Positions 25,930 to 38,400 of a stretch of 64,000 bases of DNA are shown here, in pieces. Numbering within the stretch: position 1 is the first letter of the stretch; each line of letters begins with the position of its first letter. Origin of the DNA: Denticeps clupeoides (taxonomy: Eukaryota > Chordata > Actinopteri > Clupeiformes > Denticipitidae); assembly GCF_900700375.1 (NCBI RefSeq), contig NC_041711.1, positions 18,655,279-18,719,278 of the forward strand. The letters run 5' to 3'. Below the pieces are notes generated by a model. That model was not told the origin of the DNA and did not search any database. It saw nothing but the letters and a program-made list of their open reading frames with translations. The translations under genes were made by a program, and so were the position numbers.

Positions 25930-26500
25930 AAGGGCATGGACACGAGGCACATAAATGACGGGAGCGGTATTATTATAACACTGGAGGTTACGGGTCTAGA
26001 AAATATGAGGTGGTTCAGCCCCTATTTACACCGAAAAGTCATTACTAATGTAATATAATATCCTCTGTTGTCTGGTGTCTTTAAAATTATTCTCCAAATA
26101 TTATTTTAACATAACGACATAAGGTATTATTGTCATATCTACATATCAGTAATTATTTATGAGTAAATATAGCATTTTTATAGACAGAATGAATTATACA
26201 TTTGATAGATTTGTTTTCTTAAATTAAACTCAATACCCACACAGGTGGAGGTATAAGAGCACAGCAGCTTGTCCAAAACTGTAAATAATCAGTCCAACAC
26301 TGTCCAGCATAATATCAAGCATAATATTTTAGTAGTTAAAATGTGTAATAACAATGGAAGACTATATCTGAATTATATTTATTTCTGAGACTATGATAAT
26401 GAACATATCTGGAATATTTACAAGATGTAAAACCACAAACGTTTGATCAGCTGTAATACACATATTGTCCTCTAGAGAGCGCTGTATCACTTCTGCCACA
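25930..26500. other. AT-rich intergenic stretch
   Basis: No gene or structured repeat recognised between the atp5f1b promoter and the LINE tail. Confidence 0.5.
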
Positions 26501-26504
26501 GACA

Positions 26505-27115
26505 GCTTCAGCAGAATCAGAATCGTGTTCATTAGCCAAGTATGTGCAAGCATATACAAGGAATTTGATTCCGGTTGATGGTGTCTCTCATGTACAGAGT
26601 AGAAGAAAACAACAAAAAAAAAAACAACAACAATGTGTAAGGATGTGTGTAAGTGTTAAGTTTGTACAAGTTGTAGAATATGTTTATAAATATATATATT
26701 GATTTTAAATATATGTAGGAATGTACATAGGTCTATAAGTGTGTATAGATGAACAATGTGCAGTACAATATAATACACAAAAAATCTAAATCTTATAAAC
26801 AGAGTATACATAAGAGTGTACATAAAGTGCAGTGCAATGTTAAAGTGATTCGCAATGTGACAGTTTCAGCAATGTAGGAGGGAGATGGCAAGGGGGAAGA
26901 AACTGTTCCTGTGTCGGGTGGTCCTGGTCTGCAGGCTTCTATAACGTCTGCCAGAGGGCAGCAGGTCAAAATGACCAGGGTGCCCTTTTCCTGGATCTTG
27001 AGAGGTACTGGTCCTGGATGGAGGACAGTGATCCTTTCTGATATCCATACAGTCTGCTGCAGTCTGATCCTGTCTCTTTTAGTGGCTGCTTTAGCAGGTC
27101 TGCCAGTCAGCCAAT
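26505..27115 (-). mobile_element. 3' end of a Rex/CR1-type LINE
   Basis: The minus strand from about 27110 to 26870 reads the C-terminal tail of a LINE RT (DGYQKGSL..IQDQYLSRS-like wording, then LLPSGRRYRSLQTRTTRHRN and a final FLPLAISLL motif). After about 300 bp of AT-rich 3' UTR comes the tail with AATTTGATTCCGGTTG and CAGAATCAGAATCGTG (plus strand, 26512-26575). 5'-truncated, as is usual for LINEs. Confidence 0.75.
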
Positions 27116-27119
27116 TGGG

Positions 27120-28245
27120 CAGAAGCTGCCCTCGTTTAATCGTTTTGTGCCACCAAACCTATTTAGACCAATTGCTGTTTAAACATTTTCAATGTTTTAA
27201 ACGTCTTTGTGATCATTTTTAATGCCATTGACAAGGGAAGGTCCTTCCAGAAAACTCCTGCAAGCACTCCGCACAGCAGACCCTGAGACAAAGTGTGCAT
27301 CACCTGGAATTAAGCTACATCTGGTGTAGACAGGAGAGATGAGATGATGTGAACAGTGATGGATGTGCCTCAATCCGAAGGGGGTCTGGACGACTGGAAT
27401 ATTCTCATGAGGCACTGGATATTGGGTTTCACAGCTGTGTTATCAAAGAACATTTCATACTGCACGGTAGAATGTAGAAAATCAAATAGGGGGGATTTTC
27501 TGCCAAAACAAATTAGCTAAATTAAATGATTATTAACTCTCGATTGCTGCTGTTATAGTATGCAATCATTTTATTTATAAAGATGATTGTTTTTTGGGGG
27601 GCCTGTAGATAGACTGTAGGGCACATCTTACTCCCCGCTTTGATGAATGATTGTAGGAAGATATGCGCTGATCAGTCACAGGACTGAGGTCATGTATGGT
27701 CTCACGCTGATATTTTACTGCTTTAAGGTTTTTCATGATCCACTACTGTGGCTGTATATTAGAAAGTGTCAGGTCATGATGTTTGAATACTTCAGCATAA
27801 AAAGGTTTGCAATCCGAAACAGACTTGCACAGTCTCATTATTTTCAGTAGCATTTCTGAGTGACATCTTCCACTTTCTTCGCTTTCTACCCTCAGGATTT
27901 AAATTATAGAAAAGATGAAGTGTAGATTATTCCTTCAGGAACAGATACATGCCCGCAATTTAGAGTAAAATAGGTTTTCCAGAGAGTAATTGAGTGAAAT
28001 TAATCACAGTATTTACACTCATCACGGATTTTTTGCAGTCTGCCCACACACAGCTGCAGACATGCCAGAACACATCTACATAGTAGAAAACTTGACATCC
28101 TGATAAAAAAAAAATCCAAAACGTTATGACATTCCAATACATTAGAGAGTATTTTCCTATACAGTCATGGTTTAAGCAATATATCCTGCAGGGTATGGCA
28201 TTCAGTTTTTAACTATTTTTCATGCTGCAGTCTTATTCAAATTGA
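27120..28245. other. Intergenic stretch with no recognised feature
   Basis: About 1.1 kb with no convincing gene, RNA or named repeat. There is a hint of old repeat sequence around 27200-27420 and 27640-27850, but I cannot name a family. Confidence 0.4.
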
Positions 28246-28249
28246 TGTC

Positions 28250-29004
28250 AATTCCTGCTTAGAATTATAGAATACTGCTTAGAATTAAGGTCAAAGAGTT
28301 CGGTTTTGGTTTCGTCTGACGAAAGAAAAATAGTTTCTTTAGGTCCTTTAGGTGCTGTGGGCTTGTGCGCTTTCATGTGTCTTGCACTGAGGAGAGGCTT
28401 CCATCCAGCCACATTGATGTCGGCATTCTGGAATATTCTCCCATGTCCAGAAAGGATCTCTGGAGCTTGCCCAGAGTGATCTTTGGGTTCTTGGTTACCT
28501 CTCGTTTGGTTACCTTCAGTTAAATTGCTTAGTCTAGCTGAGTGGTCACATTGGAAACATTGGAAGTCTGTCTCTGACCACTTCAGGCAGTTCATTCAAC
28601 TTCATAGCTTAGTTTGTGCTCTGATACGCACTGTGAGCTGTGAAGCCTTTATTAAGCAGGTGCGTGCCTTTCTAAATCACCTCCAATCCATTTTCTTTAA
28701 GACAGCTGGGCTCCACTCAAGGTGTGCAACCTTCTCAGAGATGATAAGTAGAGGTTGACGGCCCCTGGGTTGAATATGTCAGTGTCACACCAATACTTAT
28801 GAATACTTATGGCCATGTGATATTTCAGTTTTTCTTTTTTAATACATTTGCAAACAACTGTAGTATTCTGTGTTTATGTTGTCATCATTTAGTATTGTAT
28901 GGATTCATGAGGTACAAAATTAATTAACATTATTTTAGCCTAAGACTACAACATGACAAATGGTTGCAAATTGAAAGGGGTCTGAATATTTTCTGAATGC
29001 ACTG
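28250..29004 (-). mobile_element. Tc1/mariner relic
   Basis: The right end reads GGGGTCTGAATATTTTCTGA then ATGCACTG followed by TA (29005-29006), the classic inverted repeat of a fish Tc1 family. The minus strand holds transposase scraps (LSSDETKTELFDLNSK at about 28320-28270; an IFQNADINVAGWKPLLSARH stretch near 28420). The left half is deleted. Heavily decayed, hence old. Confidence 0.8.
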
Positions 29005-29099
29005 TATATTATTTTACTCCTTCTCTAGCTCCTCCTAAAAAGGGTGTGGTTTTGTCTCTCAGTGGTCCGCCCTCAGATAAAGTTTGCAAGTCTGTGCAT

Positions 29100-29465
29100 A
29101 GCGTTTTCAATGTGAACTAGCACGGGAAGGCAGACAATATATCTTCGTACACACATGTACTCTCACACATCCATAGACAGTCTGTTCTCCTCCCCTCTCT
29201 TCTCTCCTCCCAAATCTGTATGCACCCTGTGTACCTGACTCACAGAACGTTGTTTGAGGATCTGCAGTGTGCCTTCACCCTACTGCAACCATCAGTAAGT
29301 ATTATTATTATTATTTAACTTTTTTAATTATTATTAATTATTAACACATTTTCAGATTGAACATAAAGCCCATTTCCTTTCTGTGAGTGAAGCGGGATGA
29401 TTTATTTTGCTCTATGCAACGTTTAGTAAATACGATATTTCTCTGTATATGTCCACACAGCAGGA
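29100..29465 (+). promoter_or_regulatory. Probable promoter and 5' UTR exon of the collagen gene
   Basis: A donor, CCATCA|GTAAGT, ends a probable non-coding exon at about 29293. The acceptor CCACACAG lies just before the coding exon. TSS position unknown. The region is not CpG-rich. Confidence 0.5.
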
Positions 29466-32400
29466 ATGGGCCCGTTTGCATTCTTGCTGCTCATGTTATG
29501 TGGACCACAGACACCCTGGGCTCAGGATTATTACAACAAGAGGTATGAGGAGGAGGAAGAGTCAACTGGGCGAAGCAAGGCTAAAATCAAGCCATTGGTG
29601 ACAAACATCATCCCTAAATACAATGGAAGTAAGAGATTCCACTAATCTAATACGCAACACAATTGTACAAAATCAGAACACAACTGTAGCAAAAGTCAAT
29701 AAGTTTAATATGACTGTGAAATCTAAACATCTGAGACACAATAAAGCATTAAGGTGAACCCAAGGTATGTCTTTCATGTTGCAAAATTCTGGAAACAATC
29801 CAGGGAACATTAAGTTAAAATAAGAGTGGGATCCTTGATATATTTCTGTCCGGGCAGAGCCAGCTTGTTCAGCAGCATGGTATTGCCTTTCCTCGGGCGA
29901 CTTCCACATCTGTCAGCTTTTTCCTGAAGCATAAGCATAATTTATGTGTCTCTGTGACACATATGTGTGTTATGTGAATCTTCTGTGATTCTCTCAGTAT
30001 TTCAAAGATAACAAATATTTAAATGTTTCTTAATATGTGCTTTTAATTCTCAAATAAGAGAGAACTTATCAATGTTAATGGAGAGTGAAAAGGATAGGCT
30101 TGATCAAAATGCATAATGTTTAAAATATATTTTTTTCTTTTTCTTGCCTCAGACCTCATAGATGAGGACTGCAGTCTGGATTTGGCATTTCTAGTAGACA
30201 GCTCAGAGAGTGCCAAGGACAACCATGCCAAAGAGAAACAATTCATCTCCAATGCTGTCGACAAGCTACAGGAAGTACGCCTCCAAACAGGGCGTGGTCT
30301 GAGTTTTAGGGCTGCCCTCTTGCAGTACAGCAGTAATGTGATAATTGAGCAGAACTTCAAACAGTGGAGAGGAGTGGCCAACTTCAAAACACAAATTGCA
30401 CCCATGTTGTACATTGGCCACGGCACCTACACCACATACGCCATCACCAATCTCACCCACATCTACCTTGAAGAGTCTGGACCAGTCACTGTGAAAGTAG
30501 CTGTCCTCTTCACTGATGGGGTGTCCCATCCCAGGAACCCGGATATATTCTCGGCCATCACCGATGCTAGAAACCAGAGAGTTCGTTTATTTGCAGTAGG
30601 CATCACTCCTACTGCCAACGAACCAGCTAATGTGGCCCAACTGCATCGACTGGCAAACTCACCGCCTTCCCGCTATGTTCACAACCTCCAGGATGAAGGC
30701 ATTGTGGACAAGATTGTAAAGGAGATAGTGAGTACAACCAGTTACAGTCCAATTACAGGTTTCAAATTGTAAAAAGTGTGCACAGTGGCACCCTCACATA
30801 TTCCATAGTTATTGAGTCTCATTAGAGTCACTAATTAGTATTTGAGGTTTAACGTCAAAAATTGTGTATGGTTTCTGAATTGGGTGATTTTTGTGGGTCC
30901 ACCGAACAATGTTGTAGGTCTATCTGTGAAGTAATAGCTTGCCCATTTCCACATACATCCACAGGATGCTAATTTTTATGTCTAATGACCAGGTGCTTCT
31001 CACCCAACCTCTCGGCTCGTCATGACAAGACACAAAGCCATATGCTGCTGTTCTTACTTTCCTTTGAAAACTCAAAAACAGTGTTGGAACCTTCAGATGT
31101 GTTTTCTGCAACCCTAGTGGACTCTGTCAGCATTCTGGAATTATAGGGGAAACTGTCACCACCTTAACATTAGTTTCAGATAGTCTGAAGGGAAATTCTG
31201 TTTAAGTGTTTCCACATTTTGTGGAAAGACTATGACCCTTTGAGGAGTGTGACAGTAAAGCCTGTTCAAAAGCACCAACTTTGGATATGGGTACAAAATA
31301 CATTGATGTAATTAACTCTAACTACAGCCGCATAGTGTGAAGATATGGTGTAATTTTAGGTGGGCAGCACCCATAGTTCTGATATTGAGCATAATCTGCT
31401 ACTCATCAGTCTTTTTTCTCTGTGAAGACTGAGTAACAGCAGGAGATAACAGCATGATCCTGCATGCATGCTGGGGCTCTAAATTATTTGCATGCATGCT
31501 AAGCATTAAGACTTGGCTCCTGTCAAGCAATTTTAAGGCAGGTGTTTGACATAAGAATGTGAAACAGCAGATTCAGATCCTTAACTATCTTTTAGATAAT
31601 GGTAGTGTTATTAGAAAGTCTCCAAAGTGAAAGTGAAGTGATTGTCACATGTGATACACAGCAGCACAACACATGGTGCACACAGTGAAATTTGTCCTCT
31701 GCATTTAACCCATCACCCTGAGTGAGCAGTGGGCAGCCATGATAGGCACCCGGGGAGCAGTGTGTGGGGAGGGTGCTTTGCTCAGTGGCACCTCAGTGGC
31801 ACCTTGGCGGATCGGGATTCGAACCAGCAACCTTCTGATTATGGGGCTGCTTCCTTAACCGCTAGGCCACCACTGCCCCAGGGGAACTGTTTCTGTTCTT
31901 ACCAATTGTAAGTCATTCTGGATAAGGCCGTCGGACAGATTAAAAGACCGTAAATGAGAGTGACCCCCAAGAAAAGCAAATGTTGCTGGTAGTAGCCCTG
32001 ACCACCAAATAATCATAATGGGTAAGCATTCAACATTCCTGTTGCTTAGCCACCCGGCAGCCCTTTGCTCATGAGAGCACTTGAAACCCAGTCAAGGTCT
32101 TTGAAACCCAGTCAAGGGTGTTTCACTGATGGTCATGGTCAGGTCAAGTTCTGTTTGAAGGGCTTCAGGGGGTCATGTTAATACTCAAAAAGTGTCTTTT
32201 ATCTATTGGACCCACGTTTTTTCTGGCAGCCATGCGTTTATTCAATTCTACCAGCTTATGTAGAATATTTTGCCATGCTGTGCTGTCTTCAGACACTACA
32301 GCGGTGAAAAAATAACCATTGAAGTCATTAGAGGAAACAACATAATATTTAGGAATTCATGTGGTTTCTATTTGTCCAGTGGATTTTTTGTCATTCTTGC

Positions 32401-35400
32401 TACATGCTTTCATGTAAAATCAAAGCAACTGCAGAGCTGAAATTCCAAATGGAAGATCTGAATATCATGCTTAAGGGCCATGCTTAAAGGGTTTGTGTCG
32501 GTCAGACAGAATGACATTTGATAGCAGGCCAGGTTGTGTTTCCTGAGGCCAATGTGATTACACGTTACTAGTAAATTATACTGTACTTTTGTAATATATT
32601 TATTTAATGTGTCCTGTGTTACAGACAAATCTGGCAGATGAAGGGGTGAGTTTTATGCTTACTGTTTTTGATCAGTTCATTCTGTTGCGTTTACATGCAT
32701 TTTTTTTTTTTGTCTTTCTGTGACAAGTGAGTGTAAATGAATGTCTCTGCTTTTAGTGTCCGCTGGCCCAGACGTGTGAATGTGAGAAGGGAGAGAAAGG
32801 TCCTCCTGGACCAGCTGTAAGTTTAAGACAAGCACAATTTCATAAACCTCAAATCCCTACAGACATTTAAAACCTAAATGTACTATTCAATTCCTTAGAT
32901 CACACTCACCTCAAACTGCATGAAATGCATGCATGTGCACACACAATCACACACACACCAGACCCACATAGGTTCTCTGGTGTGAGGGATAATTCCTGGG
33001 CTTTGGAAAGTTTACTTAATTGTAAGGTTTTGTATGAGTCTTTCAGCACCTGCCATCAGCTGTAACACCACTAAATGTTTGAAATTCTTCCTGTTGTGTA
33101 TGACGGCAAGCTTAAACAGATTGATTGAATCCTGGGACATTTTTTACTGTCATTTTACACCCCGTAAGGACAGTAATTGCATGCAATATTATGCAAATAA
33201 CAATTAACAATCTCTAGAAGGCATAGCATGGACAGACATGTTATATGCCATAACATTAGGACCACAATACCAGTTTACCCTGCAAGGCATGGACTTCACC
33301 AGACATGGGCACCCTGTGCATGGATACCATGACCAGTCCGTAGTTACACAACCCCATACACAAAAAACTGCAAAATTTGACCGATCTTAACCAGTTTTCC
33401 TTCAATGGACAATTTTTGGTAGGTCCTGACTACTTCCAACATGGAACATCTAAGATAAAATATGATCAATTTTTATTAGTCCCACAAGTGGGAAATTTGC
33501 ACGGCAGAATGTGGGCAGTAGAAGATAAGAGTAGCAAGAATAAATTGCCAACTGGCAGATGCCCAGATAATCAATGATAGTCACTTCATCTGTTGTAATG
33601 TTAAGGCTGGTTTGTGTATGCATTGTGTAGCATTATCTGTGTGCTTAATGATGGGACATGTAATGTTTTGAGATTCTTTCAAACAATGAAATAGCAAATT
33701 AATTTTGAAAATTAGAGTGATAACTAATTTTTTTCAATTTCTGATAAAAAATAACCCTGCACATGGACCTGACACCACTCTTCCAGAGCTTTCACAACCT
33801 CTGCATATTACATATTAGGTATATGTTTTTGCAAAAGTAAATGGAAAGGTTATATTGAAGTTCCTAAACTAATGGCCATTGAGTTCTCTGCTCAATGCTG
33901 TTGATTTACTGGCACTGTGTACAGCACATGGAGAGATGGCATTTAAAACTGTCCATTTGGCCATTTAAGACTTTTACCCTAAGACTGCTCCCCTACTGCT
34001 TTTTTATCTAAACATGTCTCATTCCACAGGGTAAAAAGGGTCGCCCAGGTGATGATGGAATTCCTGGACCCAAAGGACAGAAGGTTTGTAATAAATTTAA
34101 TTTGGGGTGGGGGCTGACTCTTTGGAAAACCACCATTTCCTCACTTCTGTGTCCATTTTAAAACTTGTTAACTAATGTGTGCTTATGTGTGGTGTGTTCT
34201 CAGGGTGAGAATGGTTTCGGTGGACTTCCAGGTCGTGAAGGGTCAGAGGTCAGTGCTGGAGCCTCCAGTTATGATAACTGGACAGATGAAAATATTTTAC
34301 GTTTTTTTTTATCTTCTGTTTTATTTATATTACCAAATATATATTTTTATCTTTGGTCTCTTACTTGCAATATATTTTGTGTCTTGATTGATCAACTTAA
34401 TTTATCTCCAGGGTAAACCTGGCTACAAAGGAGAAAGGGTATGATAACATTTAAATATTTTATACATTAACGGATGGTTTTGTATTGTTTTTAAATTTGG
34501 AATCAATTGTCTCTTTCAAACAGGGTGAGAGAGGTGATTGTGGAACACCAGGCATTAAAGGAGACAGAGTAAGATTCCACACATTAATTAAGGAGTTTTG
34601 AATGATTTAATATATCTGACTCTCGTTTCTACACACTCTTAGGGTCCAGAGGGTCCAGTAGGCACAAGAGGAAGTAGAGGTCTTCAGGTATGCTGTGGAA
34701 ACTGATGCTGATGTTTCTGCTGGTTAGTTTGTTGAAGTGATGGTTTGACCTTTTTATCATGATTCACAGGGTTTTTCTGGTCCTCAAGGTGACATTGGCC
34801 CTGAGGGGCAACCAGGGAAGAAAGTAAGTGTGACGCATTCCCTTTTTTTATTATTAGACAAGGCAGTACACACTGTTAGATTAAATTAATGTTTTTAATC
34901 AAAATGTGGGTTGGTCTCATCTGTCCTTTTCTGAACAGAAATAATACTATCATAGAACCATAGTCTCATAGACGTTTTAAAGTCGGATACCTTGCATGTG
35001 AGTGAGTGTGATATTTCTGTCTGTCAAAATAAATTTGGTGGAAGAAACAGAGCGAGATCACAGATCATTTTCTATCCTCTTCTCTGTCTAATAGCAGATG
35101 CCATAACAGTCATGTGTGACTGTCAGCACAGTTTTGTATTGTGCTATATAATTGGCTAAAATGATTAGATTGTCATTAAAAAGCACTTACCACTTTTCAT
35201 TTTGATCCTTCGTGCTTTCAAGAATCCCCCTTAAGGGTCTTCTGCCAACTGGAACATGATCCATTGCTTCAAGGGAAGTGTAATTGTTTTTTCTGGAATG
35301 CTCCACTGAATTTCTATACATGTCTATGTGTATGCTTTTCGTGTGCATGGCTGTATAGCATTGGTTATAATGAGAATGAGGTGTTTGGGCTTGTCAGGGG

Positions 35401-38400
35401 TTAGATGTTTGCCAGACAATGTCTGTTGCTGTGCAGAGCAACATTGGCTACAGGAATGACCCAAGATTGGAAAAACAAGGCATAATTTCAGTGGGTCAAA
35501 GGCAGTGTGATTGAGGGACATCCCAGCTGTTGTGGAATGGGGAATTGGCAGGATGAAAGAGATGTTTAAAGGAGATGAAAGGAGAGAGTGATGATGTGTA
35601 GTGATGTCATCATGGCAATTCTGTTGCTTTTTCCAACACAATTGTTGTGTCAGTTGTGGCATCCATGTGAGATTTCTTTGATCCAGATCCTGGAAAAATG
35701 GAATCCAAGGTGTGTGAACATAGTTATTTAAAGACATACATTCATTTATTAAAAAAATTAAGGTTCATCTGTGCCCCAGACTATGATACTTTAAGCCAAA
35801 GAATTCTGCTGAATACCCCCGACACAAGCATGAACTTTGGATCTGAATTTAAGGTACCTACAGTTTATCATGGCTGGTCTTGTGCAATCATTTTAGATTT
35901 CCATGTTTCTTTGCAGGACATATATCATACATCATTGGAACAGTGTTATGATACAGTCTCTCACATTTCAATATAGTGTTTATATTATGAATCACTGATA
36001 GCACTGATAACCAGTGAATGTCTTGATGAGGAATGCAATCGCACGACGTCACAAAACTGGAGTTTAATGGGTGAAGAACAGGACAGGGATGACAGCCGAG
36101 AACATGGTGAACGTGTAACATGACAAAGACCCGACGACAAACAGAAACGAACAGGGCAGCTTTATACATTAGACGGTTAGGAAACAATACACAGGACAAA
36201 CGTGAAACTCAGTAACCCTTCTGGACCGGATCGTGACAGCTTCTTGCTATTACCTTAAGCCAATCTACATGACTTGAGCAAATTAACAGTGAATATTAGT
36301 ATAATGAAAGTTTACCAAAGACCTGTTTTATAGGGAGAGCGGGGACTTCCTGGACCACCTGGAATCCAGGGAGAAACAGGGACTGGACTACCTGGTCCTA
36401 AGGTATGCTGTTTGTCTCCTCCTCTTCTATTGCACACAGAAAGGATGTTTTAATGTCATCATGGTGAGAATTCATGTGTGTATTTTGCAGGGTGACATTG
36501 GCTTTCAGGGCAGAGCTGGTCCACCTGGTCCCTTGGGCCTTGGCGAACCAGGTTTACCTGTAAATTTCAATTAATAAATTATGCCATGCTTCTGCCTATC
36601 CATCGGTGTATCTGATATGTCTCAAATGTTGTTCATGCATTTACAACACAGTATTTTAATTCTGTATATTTGTGTTTGGCAGGGGCTTCAGGGGCCACCT
36701 GGTGTTCAAGGAGAAAAGGGTCCCACAGGAGAGGGTTTCCCAGGACCTAAGGTACAGTGTTTTTTGTACAAAGTAAAATACACAGAGACTGTCTGTAATT
36801 TTAAATCAAAGCAGGTTTTCTACATTGTCAGCTTTGTATTGTACACAGACACATACGGTACTAGTCAAAAGATTGGAGAAACCATGTGTTTCTTCACTTC
36901 TGTTATATCATGTAAAACGCAAGACTCATAAATGAGTCTTTGTCGTGTCTTTAGACCTTACTTAGACCAAATGTCCTCATAAGCAAAGGAAACCTGACAT
37001 TATATGCATATGTTCATTTTAGATGAGCATGTAGATACTGATTTGTCACAAGGTTTAGTGATTCCATTTCTCTGTGGATCAGCATGTCTTGTGCCTCAAC
37101 ATTAAAACAAGATAACCAGTCATAGATTATGCCTGGTTATATACAAGATAATCAATTAGATATTTCTCTATTTAGTGCTTGTGTAGATGTAGACCAAAAT
37201 GGTTTTCTTGTTTTGGGAGACCTGGAACTTCAGATTGTAGAGTTCAGAGTGAATACTTAAGAGAAAGTATTCACAGCGCGTCATAAACCAAGCATAAAGT
37301 CAAAGGAATTGTCTGTAGACCTCTGAGACAGGATTGTCTCAAGGCACAAATCTTGGGAAGAATACAGAAAACTGCTTTGAAAGTCTCAATGACCACAGTT
37401 GCCTCCATCACCCGTAAGTGGAAAAAGTTCAAAACCACCTGGACCAACTGGCCGGCCACCTAAACTGAGCGATCGGGGGGGAAGAGCCTTAGTTAAGGAA
37501 GTGACCAAGGACCCGATTATCACTCTGTCAGAGGTCTTTTGTGGTGAACCTTCAATAGGGTTTCATCCTGGATGAAAAACCGCTAAAGAGCGCTGTTGAA
37601 CTCAGATTGGGGCGACGGTTCATCTTTCAGCAAGACAACAACCCGAAGCACACAGCCAAGAAATCAAAGGAGTGGCTTCAGGACAACTGAATGTCCTTGA
37701 GTGGCCCAGCCAGAGCCCTGACCTGAATCTGATAGGCCATCTCTGGATGGCGGCTGCACCAACCTGATGGAGCTTGAGAGTTGCTGCAAAGTGGAATGGG
37801 TGAAACTGGCCAAGGATAGGTGTGCTAAGCCTGTGGCTGTAATTGCAGCCAAAGATGCATCAACAAATGATTGAGCAAAGTCTGTGAATACTTTCACAGA
37901 ACACAGTGACACAACGAAATGTGTCCTCTGCTTTTAACCATCACCCTTAGTGAGCAGTGGGCAGTCATGAAAGGCGCCTGGGGAGCAGCACGGCAAAGTG
38001 GCACAGTAGTACAGTGGTAGCGGCAGCCTAGCAGTTAAGGAAGCAGCCCTGTAATCAGAAGGTTGCCGATTTGAATCCCGGTCCGCCAAGGTGCCACTGA
38101 GGTGCCACTGAGAAGAGGACCGTACCCACACGTTGTTCCCCGGGCGCCTGTCATGGATGCCCACTGCTCACCAAGGGTGATGGGTTACCTCAGTGACACC
38201 TTGGCGGATAGGGATTCTAACCTTCTGATTACGGGGCTTCCTTAACCGCTAGGCCACCACTGCTCACCAAAGGCAATGTGTTAAAAAGCAAATGACACGT
38301 TTCTTTGTGTGTTCAGAATGACAATCACTTTCAATTAAACAGTATTAAGCCTAGATGCACATCAGTGGCATTCATGTGTAAGGTCTAATGTGTAAGGATG

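Noticed and set aside
31627-31880. tRNA gene suggested by A- and B-box strings
   Set aside because: The boxes belong to the tRNA-derived head of a SINE copy; there is no full cloverleaf, and the unit recurs elsewhere in the window.
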